From positions 124,001 to 188,000 of the forward strand of contig CAWHJN010000001.1 of NCBI GenBank assembly GCA_963829705.1: DNA of 64,000 nucleotides. Reading direction: 5' to 3'. Source of the stretch: CAWHJN01 sp963829705. GTDB lineage: Bacteria; Bacteroidota; Rhodothermia; Rhodothermales; BA12. A program made the position numbers and the translations under genes. Shown one piece after another: positions 15,896 through 24,249 of the stretch; position 1 is the stretch's first letter, and each line of letters begins with the position of its first letter. The notes below the pieces were generated by a model. That model was given only the letters and a program-made list of their open reading frames with translations, had not been told where the DNA came from and searched no databases.

Positions 15896-17701
15896 ATGCG
15901 AATCAGTTGCCTTCTTCTTCTAGCCCTCGTCACCGGGCTGGCCCACGCACAGACACCCGCGCCCAAGCGTGAATTCCGAGCCGTGTGGGTGGCGTCGGTG
16001 GCCAACCTCGACTGGCCTGCGTCCAGCAGCCAGTCACCCGCCGAGCAGCAGCAGGACCTGCGCGACAAGCTCGACACCTACAAGGCTGCGGGCATCAACG
16101 CCGTCATTTTCCAGGTGCGCCCCGAGGCCGACGCGCTCTACGCCTCGCCCTACGAGCCGTGGTCGCGCTACCTCACGGGCACGCAGGGCAAGGCCCCCGA
16201 TCCGTTCTACGATCCGCTCACCTTCGCCGTTGAGGAGGCGCACCAGCGGGGCATGGAGCTGCATGCCTGGCTCAACCCGTACCGCGCCATCACCGCCATC
16301 GGCGGGTACCCCGTCGATACGATGCACGTGACGGTGAAGCATCCCGAGTGGATTCTGTCGTTTCCGAGCGGAAGCGCCGGGATCGAGATCCTCAACCCCG
16401 GCATCCCCGACGTGCGCTCCTACGTCTTCGATATCGTCGAGGACATCATCACGCGCTACGACGTCGACGGCATCCACTTCGACGACTATTTCTACCCGTA
16501 CAGCGGGATGGGCGCGCAGGACATCGACACATACAATATGTACGGCAGGGCTATGTTCACCAGCATCGCCGAGTGGCGGCGCTACAACGTGAATATGCTC
16601 GTGCGGGGCGTATGGGAGCGCATTCAGGCGGTCAGGCCGTCGGTCAAGTTCGGCATCAGCCCGTTCGGCATCTGGAAGTCCGGTGTGCCGAGTGGGATCG
16701 TTGGGATGTCGGCCTACGACCAGATCTACGCCGATGCAGTGGCGTGGATGGGTAAAGAGTGGCTGGATTACCTCACCCCGCAGCTCTACTGGAAGATCGG
16801 CGGCGGGCAAGATTTCGAGCGGCTCTCGTCGTGGTGGATGGAGCAGGTGGGAGACCGGCACCTCTACGCCGGGCACGGGCTCTACAAATCGGACTACCGC
16901 ACGTTCTCGGGCACGCAGTACGACGCTGCGGAAGTGCCCCGTCAGGTGCGTCACCTCCGCGACATCGGGGCACAGGGCAGCGTCTACTTCCGCGGCCTCA
17001 ACTTTACCGTCAACTCGAAGGGCTTCGCTGACTCGCTTAGGAACGATCTGTACCGCTATCCGGCGTTCCCGCCCGTGATGCCGTGGAAGGAAGTCGTCGC
17101 GCCGCTGGCACCGGTCAACTTCGAGGCCAGCGGCTCGGGATCGTCCGTCACGCTGACGTGGGAAGCACCTCCGCCCGCCTTCGATGGCGAGACGGCCTTC
17201 CGCTATGCCCTCTACCGCTTCGATGCCGCGCCGACGCTGCCGGACGACCTCGAAGACCCCGCCCACATCGTGGATGTGTTTGATGGCACGCAGACATCGT
17301 ACGTGGACACGCCGCCAGCGGGGGGGGGCACGAGCTACCAGTACGTGCTCACCGCACTCGACCGCAACTGGAACGAGAGCGCGCCCAGTACCGTCGCCGT
17401 CGCCACCGACATTGAGCGTGCGCTGCCCGTGGCGGGAGCGTTCACGCTCGACCACGCCACGCCCAACCCGTTCTCGCTCCACACCGAGGTGCAGTTCACC
17501 GTGCGCGACGCCGCCGAGGTGAGCGTGCGCGTCTACGACACGCTGGGGCGCGAAGTGGCTGTGCTGCTCGACCACGCGTGGCGTCCGAGCGGCACGCACC
17601 ACGTCACGTGGAGCCCCGAAACGCTCTCGAACGGCACCTACGTCGTCGTGCTCGAAGCCGACGGGCGCAGCGTCAGCCGGCTCGTCTCGCGCCTGCGGTA
17701 A
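15896..17701 (+). CDS. GHL10-family glycoside hydrolase with T9SS C-terminus
   Basis: A 601-residue exported protein. After an 18-residue signal peptide comes a GHL10 (DUF187) barrel, about residues 25-380, with REFRAVWVASVANLDWP, FQVRPEADALY (72-82) and DGIHFDDYFYP (191-201), whose acidic residues are the likely active-site carboxylates. A fibronectin-III-like module (about 400-500) and a type IX domain (VYDTLGREVAVLLD, last ~80 residues) follow. E. coli DigH (YddW), which cleaves peptidoglycan glycan lacking stem peptides, has a GHL10 domain; activity on denuded murein is therefore plausible but unproven. The ATG at 15896 gives a clean signal peptide. The amino-sugar gene nagB follows after 42 bp. 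Confidence 0.9.
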   Translation: MRISCLLLLALVTGLAHAQTPAPKREFRAVWVASVANLDWPASSSQSPAEQQQDLRDKLDTYKAAGINAVIFQVRPEADALYASPYEPWSRYLTGTQGKAPDPFYDPLTFAVEEAHQRGMELHAWLNPYRAITAIGGYPVDTMHVTVKHPEWILSFPSGSAGIEILNPGIPDVRSYVFDIVEDIITRYDVDGIHFDDYFYPYSGMGAQDIDTYNMYGRAMFTSIAEWRRYNVNMLVRGVWERIQAVRPSVKFGISPFGIWKSGVPSGIVGMSAYDQIYADAVAWMGKEWLDYLTPQLYWKIGGGQDFERLSSWWMEQVGDRHLYAGHGLYKSDYRTFSGTQYDAAEVPRQVRHLRDIGAQGSVYFRGLNFTVNSKGFADSLRNDLYRYPAFPPVMPWKEVVAPLAPVNFEASGSGSSVTLTWEAPPPAFDGETAFRYALYRFDAAPTLPDDLEDPAHIVDVFDGTQTSYVDTPPAGGGTSYQYVLTALDRNWNESAPSTVAVATDIERALPVAGAFTLDHATPNPFSLHTEVQFTVRDAAEVSVRVYDTLGREVAVLLDHAWRPSGTHHVTWSPETLSNGTYVVVLEADGRSVSRLVSRLR

Positions 17702-17743
17702 GGCGTCTCTTTTCTTCGTTCTCGCCCACAAGCCTCACGTCTC

Positions 17744-19735
17744 ATGTCAACGCTCACCGACCCCATCGACCCCGCCACGGCCGACCCGGCCCTGAACGAC
17801 GGCACGCAACTCGAACGGCTGCCCGTGCTCATCTTCGAAACGTCGAGAGCCCTTGCGCAGCAGGTAGCCCGCCGCATCGCCAGTCTCGTGCAGGAACGCC
17901 AGGCCGTCGGGCGCAACGTCGTGCTAGGCCTGCCTACCGGCTCGACACCCATCGGTGTCTACCAGAGTCTCATCGACATGCACCGCAACGACGGGCTCGA
18001 CCTGTCCAACGTGGTCACGTTCAACCTCGACGAGTACTTCCCCATGAGCCCGGAGAGCCTGCAGAGCTACCACCGGTTCATGTTCGAGAATTTCTTCGAC
18101 CTCGTCAACATCCCGCGCGCCAACATCCACATCCCGCGCGGCGACATCAAGGCCGACGACGTCGAGACGCACGCGCTCACCTACGAGCACCAGATCCAGA
18201 AGGCCGGCGGCATCGACATCGTCCTGCTCGGCATCGGGCGCACGGGCCACATCGGCTTCAACGAGCCCGGCTCGGCGCGCAACACGCGCACGCGCATGAT
18301 CCTGCTCGACGAGATCACGCGCAAAGACGCCGCGAGCGACTTCTTCGGCGAGGAGAACGTGCCGCGCGAGGCCATCACGATGGGCGTCGGGACGATCCTC
18401 GACGCGCGCGAGATCATCCTCATGGCCACCGGTGAGCACAAAGCGCCCATCCTGCGCCGCGCCGTGGAGGAGCCGCCGACGAAGGACGTGACGGCCTCGT
18501 ACCTCCAGTATCACCGCAACGCCAGCGTCTTCGCCGACCAGGCTGCCGCCAGCGCGCTCACGCGCATCAAAACCCCGTGGCTCGTCCAGCCGGTGGAGTG
18601 GAACGCCGACATCGCCAAGCGCGCCGTCATCTGGCTGTCCGAGAAGCTCGGCAAGTCCATCCTGCGCCTCGAAGCGGCGGACTTTTTCCGCAACCACCTC
18701 CACGACCTCGTCCACGCCCACGGCACCGCCGACGACCTCTGCCGGACAGTGTTCGAGGACCTGCGGCAGCGTATCCAGTACCGCAAGGACCTGCCCAAGA
18801 ACCAGCGCGTCATCTGCTTCAGCCCCCACCCCGACGACGACGTGATCTCGATGGGCGGGATGCTCGACGCGCTCGTGCAGAACGGCAACGACGTGACGGT
18901 GGCCTACATGACGAACGGCTCGGTGGCCGTCTTCGACAGCGACGTGCGCCGCCACCTGCTTTTTGCCGAACTGAGCCTCGATGCGCTCGGCGTGCCGAAA
19001 GAAGCGCAGCAGGCTGTGGAGGAGCAGCGCAAGAAGATCGAGAACTTTCTCGACACCAAATATCCCGGCCAGATCGACATCGACGCGGTGCAGGAGTTGA
19101 AGTCGCGCATCCGGTACTCAGAGGCCGTCGCGGCCATCCAGATCCTCGGCCTCGGCGAGAAGAACGCGCGCTTTCTCGACATGCCGTTCTACAAAACGGG
19201 CCGCGTACGCAAGCTGCCCATCGGCCCCGCCGACATCGCGGTGGTCAAAGGACTGCTCGAGGAGATCGTGCCGCAGCACGTTTACGTGGCGGGCGACCTC
19301 TCCGACCCGCACGGCACGCACCAGATGTGCTACGTAGCCATCCGCGAGGCGCTGAAGGAATACAACGGCGTGGCGACGAACGGGCAGGCAAAAGGCAAGA
19401 AAAAGGCGGCCAAAAAAGAGGAGGAGGCTCCGGCAGCCGACCCATCGCGCCGTCCGCTCGTGTGGCTCTACCGTGGCGCGTGGCAGGAGTGGGAGATCGA
19501 CCGGGCCGACATCTTCTTCCCGCTCTCGAAGCACGACCTCGACCGCAAGATCGAGGCCATCTACAAGCACGAGAGCCAGAAAGACCGCGCCCTCTTCCCC
19601 GGTGCCTACGACGAACGCGAGTTCTGGCAGCGCGCCCGAGACCGCAACCGTGGCACGGCGGATACCGTCAATAACCTCGGCCTGCCCGAGTTCTACGCCG
19701 TCGAAGCCTACGTGACGACCTACGACATGGACTAG
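17744..19735 (+). CDS. nagB: Glucosamine-6-phosphate deaminase fused to a PIG-L-type deacetylase
   Basis: A 663-residue two-domain enzyme. Residues about 25-290 are NagB, which converts glucosamine-6-phosphate to fructose-6-phosphate and ammonia: LPTGSTP at 63-69, NLDEYF at 94-99 and GIGRTGHIGFNEPGS at 163-177, with the ring-opening His at 169. Residues about 350-663 are a PIG-L/LmbE deacetylase domain with the metal motif PHPDDD (361-366) and a later HGTHQMC. A lysine-, alanine- and glutamate-rich linker (near 545-565) interrupts the second domain. This long fused NagB is known in Bacteroidota. The two activities suggest handling of acetylated amino sugars, in keeping with the glycosidase just upstream. 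Cytoplasmic; no signal peptide. Confidence 0.93.
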   Translation: MSTLTDPIDPATADPALNDGTQLERLPVLIFETSRALAQQVARRIASLVQERQAVGRNVVLGLPTGSTPIGVYQSLIDMHRNDGLDLSNVVTFNLDEYFPMSPESLQSYHRFMFENFFDLVNIPRANIHIPRGDIKADDVETHALTYEHQIQKAGGIDIVLLGIGRTGHIGFNEPGSARNTRTRMILLDEITRKDAASDFFGEENVPREAITMGVGTILDAREIILMATGEHKAPILRRAVEEPPTKDVTASYLQYHRNASVFADQAAASALTRIKTPWLVQPVEWNADIAKRAVIWLSEKLGKSILRLEAADFFRNHLHDLVHAHGTADDLCRTVFEDLRQRIQYRKDLPKNQRVICFSPHPDDDVISMGGMLDALVQNGNDVTVAYMTNGSVAVFDSDVRRHLLFAELSLDALGVPKEAQQAVEEQRKKIENFLDTKYPGQIDIDAVQELKSRIRYSEAVAAIQILGLGEKNARFLDMPFYKTGRVRKLPIGPADIAVVKGLLEEIVPQHVYVAGDLSDPHGTHQMCYVAIREALKEYNGVATNGQAKGKKKAAKKEEEAPAADPSRRPLVWLYRGAWQEWEIDRADIFFPLSKHDLDRKIEAIYKHESQKDRALFPGAYDEREFWQRARDRNRGTADTVNNLGLPEFYAVEAYVTTYDMD

Positions 19736-19824
19736 GGGGAGGTCGGAAGGGGGAAGGCGGAATGTGGGAGTAGGGGAGCATCGCGCTGCCCTACCTGCGC
19801 CCGCTGCTCTTTCCCAACCAAACC

Positions 19825-19864
19825 AAAAGGCCCGCGTGTGGAGCGATTCACACGTGGGCCTTTT
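19825..19864. terminator. Bidirectional hairpin terminator
   Basis: AAAAGGCCC-G-CGTGTG, an 8-base loop, then CACACG-T-GGGCCTTTT: about 15 paired bases with A and T runs on opposite sides. It works for both nagB (plus) and the minus-strand small gene ending at 19886. This is the clearest intrinsic terminator in the window. Confidence 0.88.
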
Positions 19865-19885
19865 CGCTTCGAGAAGCGTGTGCAT

Positions 19886-19978
19886 TTACATCGTCAGCAG
19901 CAACGTCAGCAGGGCGAAGGCAACTGTGATGATGACGAGCACCCAGGGGCTCGATTTCCAGAAGGATGAAGAGGACAT
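19886..19978 (-). CDS. 30-residue single-pass membrane peptide
   Basis: An ATG-to-TAA frame of 30 residues starting 5 bp after the DUF1028 stop. The peptide has a Ser-rich N-terminus with one Lys and then a strongly hydrophobic helix (VLVIITVAFALLTLLLTM) running to the C-terminus. It sits between a same-strand gene and a good terminator, so it would be transcribed. Composition and placement support a real small membrane protein, but with so few residues this is only a moderate call; no known family was recognised. Confidence 0.45.
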   Translation of the reverse strand: MSSSSFWKSSPWVLVIITVAFALLTLLLTM

Positions 19979-19983
19979 GAGCT

Positions 19984-20994
19984 TCAGCGGTTTTGCATCG
20001 CGGCTTCGAGCCGTACGACGAGGTCGGGGTCGTCGGGGAGCAGGCCCGCGGCAGGGAGGCGCCCCACGAGCATCGTCCACCGGGCGTCTTGCGCGGCGGC
20101 GCGGCGCAGGTAGGGCAGCGCGTCGGCTTCGCGCCCGATGCTCGCCAGCGTGATGCCTACCCAGAACGCCGCCTCGCCGTTGACGGCGGCATCCGGCACG
20201 AGCGCCATCGCGGCGGCATAGGCGTCGAGCGCGGCGGGAATGTCGTTTTGCGTGACGTGTTCGTCGCCCTCGTTGAGTTTGAGGTACGCCCGCTGGAGCG
20301 TCACCAGCCGCCGCAATTCGGCAACCGGGTCCGGGTGGTCTTCGACGCGCAGGTCGAAGGGGCGGTCGAGCCACGGGCGACCCGTCGAGGTGCCTTTGAC
20401 GACGATGATCGCCGCCGACTGCCGCCCCCGGATGTCGCCGCCTTCGCCCTCGGCGGCTTCGAGCGCGGCGAGCAGGCGTTCAGCGAGGTCGCCAGCTGTG
20501 TTTTCGTACGCCTCTGCCATCGCATCCCACACCGTCGGATTCTCCATCATGTTGGCCTGCACCGAGTAGCCGCGCCCCGCGTGGTGCCCGGCGGCGTAGA
20601 CGGCCCGGCTGCCGGTGTAGGTCGCCACACGCCCCTCGGCATCCACCATCGCCACCTGCCGGACATCTCTACCCTCGTCGGTCGTGACGAGCGCGTCGAG
20701 GGCTTCCTGCGCGGTGCGACCCAGCCGCATCAGGTCGAGCCCGAGCGGTCCGTAGCGCGGGTCGATAAACGACTGCGTGGCAACGGCCCCCACGCCGGCC
20801 TCGGCCCACGGCACGAGTGCGCCCACGGAAAACCAGTGCGATTGCACCGCGACGCCTATCTCACCCGTCACCGAGTCGCGGGCGACAATGGAATACGTGG
20901 CTACGGGCCGGTACGGGCTGAGCGTCTGCGCGGCAGCAGCACCGGCGGCAAAGAGGAGGGTGAGCGCGAGGAACAGGCGAGGCATGAGAGTCAT
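19984..20994 (-). CDS. DUF1028 (Ntn-hydrolase-like) exported protein
   Basis: A 336-residue protein with a signal peptide (ALTLLFAAGAAAAQ). The DUF1028 domain (about 30-225) shows family landmarks TYSIVARDSVTGEIGVAVQS, GVGAVATQSF, DPRYGPLGLDLM and GYSVQANMM. DUF1028 proteins have an Ntn-hydrolase-like fold; no reaction is firmly assigned. The remaining helical part (about 235-310) looks like one or two TPR-type hairpins, common in Bacteroidota members. It starts 2 bp after the stop of the PqqD-like gene. A second ATG three codons in is equally possible. Confidence 0.87.
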   Translation of the reverse strand: MTLMPRLFLALTLLFAAGAAAAQTLSPYRPVATYSIVARDSVTGEIGVAVQSHWFSVGALVPWAEAGVGAVATQSFIDPRYGPLGLDLMRLGRTAQEALDALVTTDEGRDVRQVAMVDAEGRVATYTGSRAVYAAGHHAGRGYSVQANMMENPTVWDAMAEAYENTAGDLAERLLAALEAAEGEGGDIRGRQSAAIIVVKGTSTGRPWLDRPFDLRVEDHPDPVAELRRLVTLQRAYLKLNEGDEHVTQNDIPAALDAYAAAMALVPDAAVNGEAAFWVGITLASIGREADALPYLRRAAAQDARWTMLVGRLPAAGLLPDDPDLVVRLEAAMQNR

Positions 20995-20996
20995 CG

Positions 20997-21257
20997 TCAG
21001 GTGGTGACGAGGCCTTCTTCGATGAGCGCGTCGAAGAAGGCGTTGACGGTGCGCGTGGCCTCCTCACGCTCCACGTCCCACTCGGCGAGGATCGACACGA
21101 TGATTTCGTCCTCGTTCTTGCCTTTCTCGATGGCCCGCCAGATGTGCGTCCCTGTTTCGTTAAGGGAGAAATAGTAGCTCGATTCGAGGTCGAGGAGAAC
21201 GGCTTCGCCTTCCACCTCTGTCATGAGCAAGTTAGGTTTCGGGTGGATCGTACGCAT
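20997..21257 (-). CDS. PqqD-family peptide-binding protein
   Basis: An 86-residue protein with a complete PqqD/RRE-like fold pattern: PKPNLLMTEVEGEAVLLDLE, then SSYYFSLNETGTHIWRAI, a helical EIIVSILAEW section and FFDALIEEGLV at the end. PqqD domains bind leader peptides of ribosomally made, modified peptides and pass them to the modifying enzyme. The ATG at 21257 overlaps the end of the HPr-kinase-like gene by 26 bp, so the two are coupled. No precursor peptide or radical-SAM enzyme is adjacent, so the partner is unknown. Similar PqqD/HprK-like pairs occur elsewhere, including lasso-peptide loci. Confidence 0.88.
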   Translation of the reverse strand: MRTIHPKPNLLMTEVEGEAVLLDLESSYYFSLNETGTHIWRAIEKGKNEDEIIVSILAEWDVEREEATRTVNAFFDALIEEGLVTT

Positions 21258-22230
21258 CGGGTGTGGGAAGGAAAGCAGAGAGAAGATGGGCGAGGCGGTG
21301 ACCATCGCGGTAGACGTCGGCTCCGCTGAGGAAGCGGTAGCCGGGAGCCGACGAGACCAGCTTACGGAGAAGATCGGAAAACTGCCGCGCCTCGTCGGGG
21401 GCCCGGCGCAAAAGCGACGCCTGCGGCAGCAGTAGCATGAGGGCTTCGACGGGCCGGAGGCGTTCGGCGTGGCTTTCGGGGGCCTCCACGATCTGCGGGA
21501 ACAGCACCAGACGCGGCGTCACCGAGGCAGCTTGCTGCGCGGGGTACCAGTCGTCCACTTGCACGCGCCACTTGTCAGCGTCGGTGAGCATCCGGCCCTG
21601 TGGGTTCTGCAAAACGGGAAACAGCGCCTCGGCCTCGGGGTCGAGGCAGAAGTCGGGGCGTAGCGGGTGTGCTACCACTTCGTCGCCTTCGAGGTGCAGC
21701 AGCACAGAATCGTCGGACAGGTAGTGCCAGCCCTGCTCGACGAGGTGCAGCGCCATCGTCGATTTACCGCTGTCGCTCGGCCCGACGAGCAGCACGCCGG
21801 CGCCGCTGGGGTGGACGAGGCACGCCGCGTGCAGTGCGTACCAGCCGTCCACCTCGAATAGCAGGAGCATCACGAACGTCAGCACGACGTAGAGCTGGGT
21901 CGAGATGCGGTCTTCTGGAGAATCCGGCAGCGCCCCCGTCACATGGCCCGTCGTGGTGTTCACCTCCAGCGTGCCGCGCGCGTGTTCGAGAAAATAGCGG
22001 TCGCCGTCGCGCCAGATGGAGAGGCCGGTTTCGTGGTGGGCAACATGGAGGGCCTGCTCCGGACGGACGGCGCTGGTGTCGGGAAGCAGGCGCCACCGTG
22101 CCGTGCCGGAGGCCACAGGGGCGAAGCCGTGATAGTCCAGCACCGTCTCGACGGCGCGGCGCGGCGTGCCGTCCGCCCACGCCACCTCGAGTGCGCGTCC
22201 GTGCAGGGCAAACAGCGAAGGGTTCTCCAT
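21232..22230 (-). CDS. HPr kinase-like (HprK-related) P-loop kinase
   Basis: A 332-residue protein. Its C-terminal half resembles the catalytic domain of HPr kinase/phosphorylase: Walker A GPSDSGKST at 150-158 and an acidic SDDS motif at 172-175 (YLSDDSVLLH). The N-terminal half is not the usual HprK N-domain. It ends at 21232, inside the downstream pqqD-like gene. HprK-related kinases of this kind sit in peptide-modification loci (one phosphorylates the lasso peptide paeninodin), so a peptide or protein substrate shared with the PqqD neighbour is likely, not HPr itself. The ATG at 22230 lies 5 bp after the stop of the upstream gene. Confidence 0.82.
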   Translation of the reverse strand: MENPSLFALHGRALEVAWADGTPRRAVETVLDYHGFAPVASGTARWRLLPDTSAVRPEQALHVAHHETGLSIWRDGDRYFLEHARGTLEVNTTTGHVTGALPDSPEDRISTQLYVVLTFVMLLLFEVDGWYALHAACLVHPSGAGVLLVGPSDSGKSTMALHLVEQGWHYLSDDSVLLHLEGDEVVAHPLRPDFCLDPEAEALFPVLQNPQGRMLTDADKWRVQVDDWYPAQQAASVTPRLVLFPQIVEAPESHAERLRPVEALMLLLPQASLLRRAPDEARQFSDLLRKLVSSAPGYRFLSGADVYRDGHRLAHLLSAFLPTPDAYDPPET

Positions 22231-22235
22231 CGGGA

Positions 22236-23936
22236 TCAGCGCAGCACCACGGCGGCTTGCTGCACGGCTTGGGCCTCGGTTTGCAGCCGCAGAAAGTAGG
22301 TGCCGTTCGGCAGTGCCGTGGCGTCCCACGGCGCGGTGTGCGTGCCTGCCGTTACGTACGCATCCACGAGCGTGGCGACATGCCGCCCGAGCGCGTCGAA
22401 CACGTCGAGGCGGGTGCGGCTGCTCTGCTGCACCGAGTAGGCGAGCGTGGCGTGCCCGCGCACGGGGTTGGGCGTGGGCACGCCGAGCGTGAGCTGCGGC
22501 TTGGTTTCGGGTGTTTCGATGGCTACGGGCGTGCCGTTCAGTTTCTCGCCGGTCGCCGCGTCGTAGAACAGCGACAGCGAGGTGTCCGGTAGGGCACCGA
22601 AGGGCGACTCGTACATCACGTGCCAGAACACGCGGGGCGCGGCAGGGCGGACGGGTAGCCCGAGATCGCCCGCTTCCACCGTCAGCACCACGTCTTCACC
22701 CGGGAAGAGGGCGCGGAAACCGGCACCGCCGTCGCTTTCCGCCTTCTGCAAGATAGCGTCGCTGTCGACGAAAGGCTCGGGGAGTGGCTGCCGGGTGGCG
22801 GCCCCGGGCGGTGCGTCGCCGCTGAAGAGGTAGGTGTTGAACGAGCCCACGTCGATGGACACGTACGCGCCGTCAGCGGGGTTGTAGTAACCGTAGCGCC
22901 ACAGCGTGGCACGCCCGTCGGCCCCGGCCCCGAGGGCCGTGACGGCCTGCAACTCGGCGTCGGGGAAGAGCGTCGCGCTGCGTTTCCTGGCAATAGCCAT
23001 CGCTTCACGTGCCAGGATGGGCTCGTCTGGGAGGAGCACGATTTTCAGATCCGACACCCCCCCGTCGCCCACCTCCACCGGGTCCGGCTGGAAGTCACCG
23101 TTGGCGTCGTGGTAGCCGTAGCGGGCGATGGTTTTGCCGAAGCGATCCGCAAAATTGACGGCGATGGGCCAGTACTGCCCTTTACGCACATGCGCCATCG
23201 AAAACGCGCCGCTGGCGTCCGGGGCCGCGCCTGCACGGGGCCGCCACGCGGTGGTGTTGAACGTGTAGCGATCCAGCAAAAAGACGACGGTGTATTCGAG
23301 GCTCTCCGCCTGCCCGGAGGTCAGCAGCAGCGGCGCGTCCATCTCTTGCGCGTCCGAGAACGCCTCTTCGATGAGGGCGCGCAGCACGGCGGCCCGTCCA
23401 CCTGACTTCGCCGGCGGTGCGCTGACGTCGCCGAACGACACCGTCCCCGAGGCCGGGAGCGTGCCTGCCGTGGGAGCTGTGGTGTAGCTACGCACGAAGG
23501 GGCGTGTCTGGAGATACAGCCTGGAGGGCTGCGGGGCCTGCGGGTTCTCGCCGCACCCCTGCGCGCGCGAGCCGTCCGGGTCGCACGTGTTGGCCCCGAA
23601 AGCGTACATCACATAATCGGTGTTGGGCTGGTGTACGACGGTGAACTCCAGGCTCTTGTCGCCACCGAAGAAGAACTTCTTGCGCTGTAGCAACTGCCGA
23701 GGCTCGAAGCGAAAGGCGAGGTTGTTGACCGAGTTGAACGGCATCTTGCGGTCGAAGGTGAACTCGAAGGTGGTTTCGAGCGGCACGTTCGCCTGACCGT
23801 CCGCGAGCGTGGAGGCACTCAACACGAGCGGCGTGCTGCTGATGGTCTGGGCCCGAGAAGCTCCCGCCAGGATCCCACCGAACACGGTCACGGTGGCGAG
23901 GAGGAGGGTCGCGCGTAGCGGAGAGGTATGAATCAT
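22236..23936 (-). CDS. Exported Ig-like protein with T9SS C-terminus
   Basis: A 566-residue secreted protein. After a signal peptide (cut near SRAQ) comes a bacterial Ig-like domain of the Big_5/SbsA type (about 35-140; DGQANVPLETTFEFTFDRKM), a long beta-rich region, and a type IX domain over the last ~85 residues (VPTPNPVRGHATLAYSV, DVFDALGRHVATLVD, NGTYFLRLQT). It is the first gene of a minus-strand unit, 5 bp before the HPr-kinase-like gene. Function unknown; it is likely displayed at the surface. Confidence 0.85.
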   Translation of the reverse strand: MIHTSPLRATLLLATVTVFGGILAGASRAQTISSTPLVLSASTLADGQANVPLETTFEFTFDRKMPFNSVNNLAFRFEPRQLLQRKKFFFGGDKSLEFTVVHQPNTDYVMYAFGANTCDPDGSRAQGCGENPQAPQPSRLYLQTRPFVRSYTTAPTAGTLPASGTVSFGDVSAPPAKSGGRAAVLRALIEEAFSDAQEMDAPLLLTSGQAESLEYTVVFLLDRYTFNTTAWRPRAGAAPDASGAFSMAHVRKGQYWPIAVNFADRFGKTIARYGYHDANGDFQPDPVEVGDGGVSDLKIVLLPDEPILAREAMAIARKRSATLFPDAELQAVTALGAGADGRATLWRYGYYNPADGAYVSIDVGSFNTYLFSGDAPPGAATRQPLPEPFVDSDAILQKAESDGGAGFRALFPGEDVVLTVEAGDLGLPVRPAAPRVFWHVMYESPFGALPDTSLSLFYDAATGEKLNGTPVAIETPETKPQLTLGVPTPNPVRGHATLAYSVQQSSRTRLDVFDALGRHVATLVDAYVTAGTHTAPWDATALPNGTYFLRLQTEAQAVQQAAVVLR

Positions 23937-24249
23937 AGGACGTGCGAGGGCTAGTCAGGGATCAGTCGAAGAACACTCATGTTTTCATGACGCTCACATT
24001 ACCGGGAAAATACGGTCGTCGTCGCTCCCTTTACACGCGCTCTGTGACGCGAATCGCATAGATAACCGGCGCTCATACGCCGAGCGTCAGGGAGCGAAGA
24101 AACCCGGAGGGCAGGGCGTGGATCTCAGCCGTTACACATTGTACGAACGTGTGACGGCTCTTTCCGGGCACAATGCAGCACCCAGCTTCTGGCGCATCTA
24201 CTTTGCGCCATCGGCGCACCCTGGCGGACCCGGAAGTGAAGCGGCGTTC
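23937..24249. other. Intergenic region without a recognised gene
   Basis: A 313-bp stretch between the methyltransferase end and the start of the exported Ig-like gene, both on the minus strand. It is more AT-rich than its neighbours near 23,975-24,070 and should contain the promoter of the minus-strand unit. No match to TAnnTTTG, no long hairpin and no convincing small gene were found. Confidence 0.5.
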
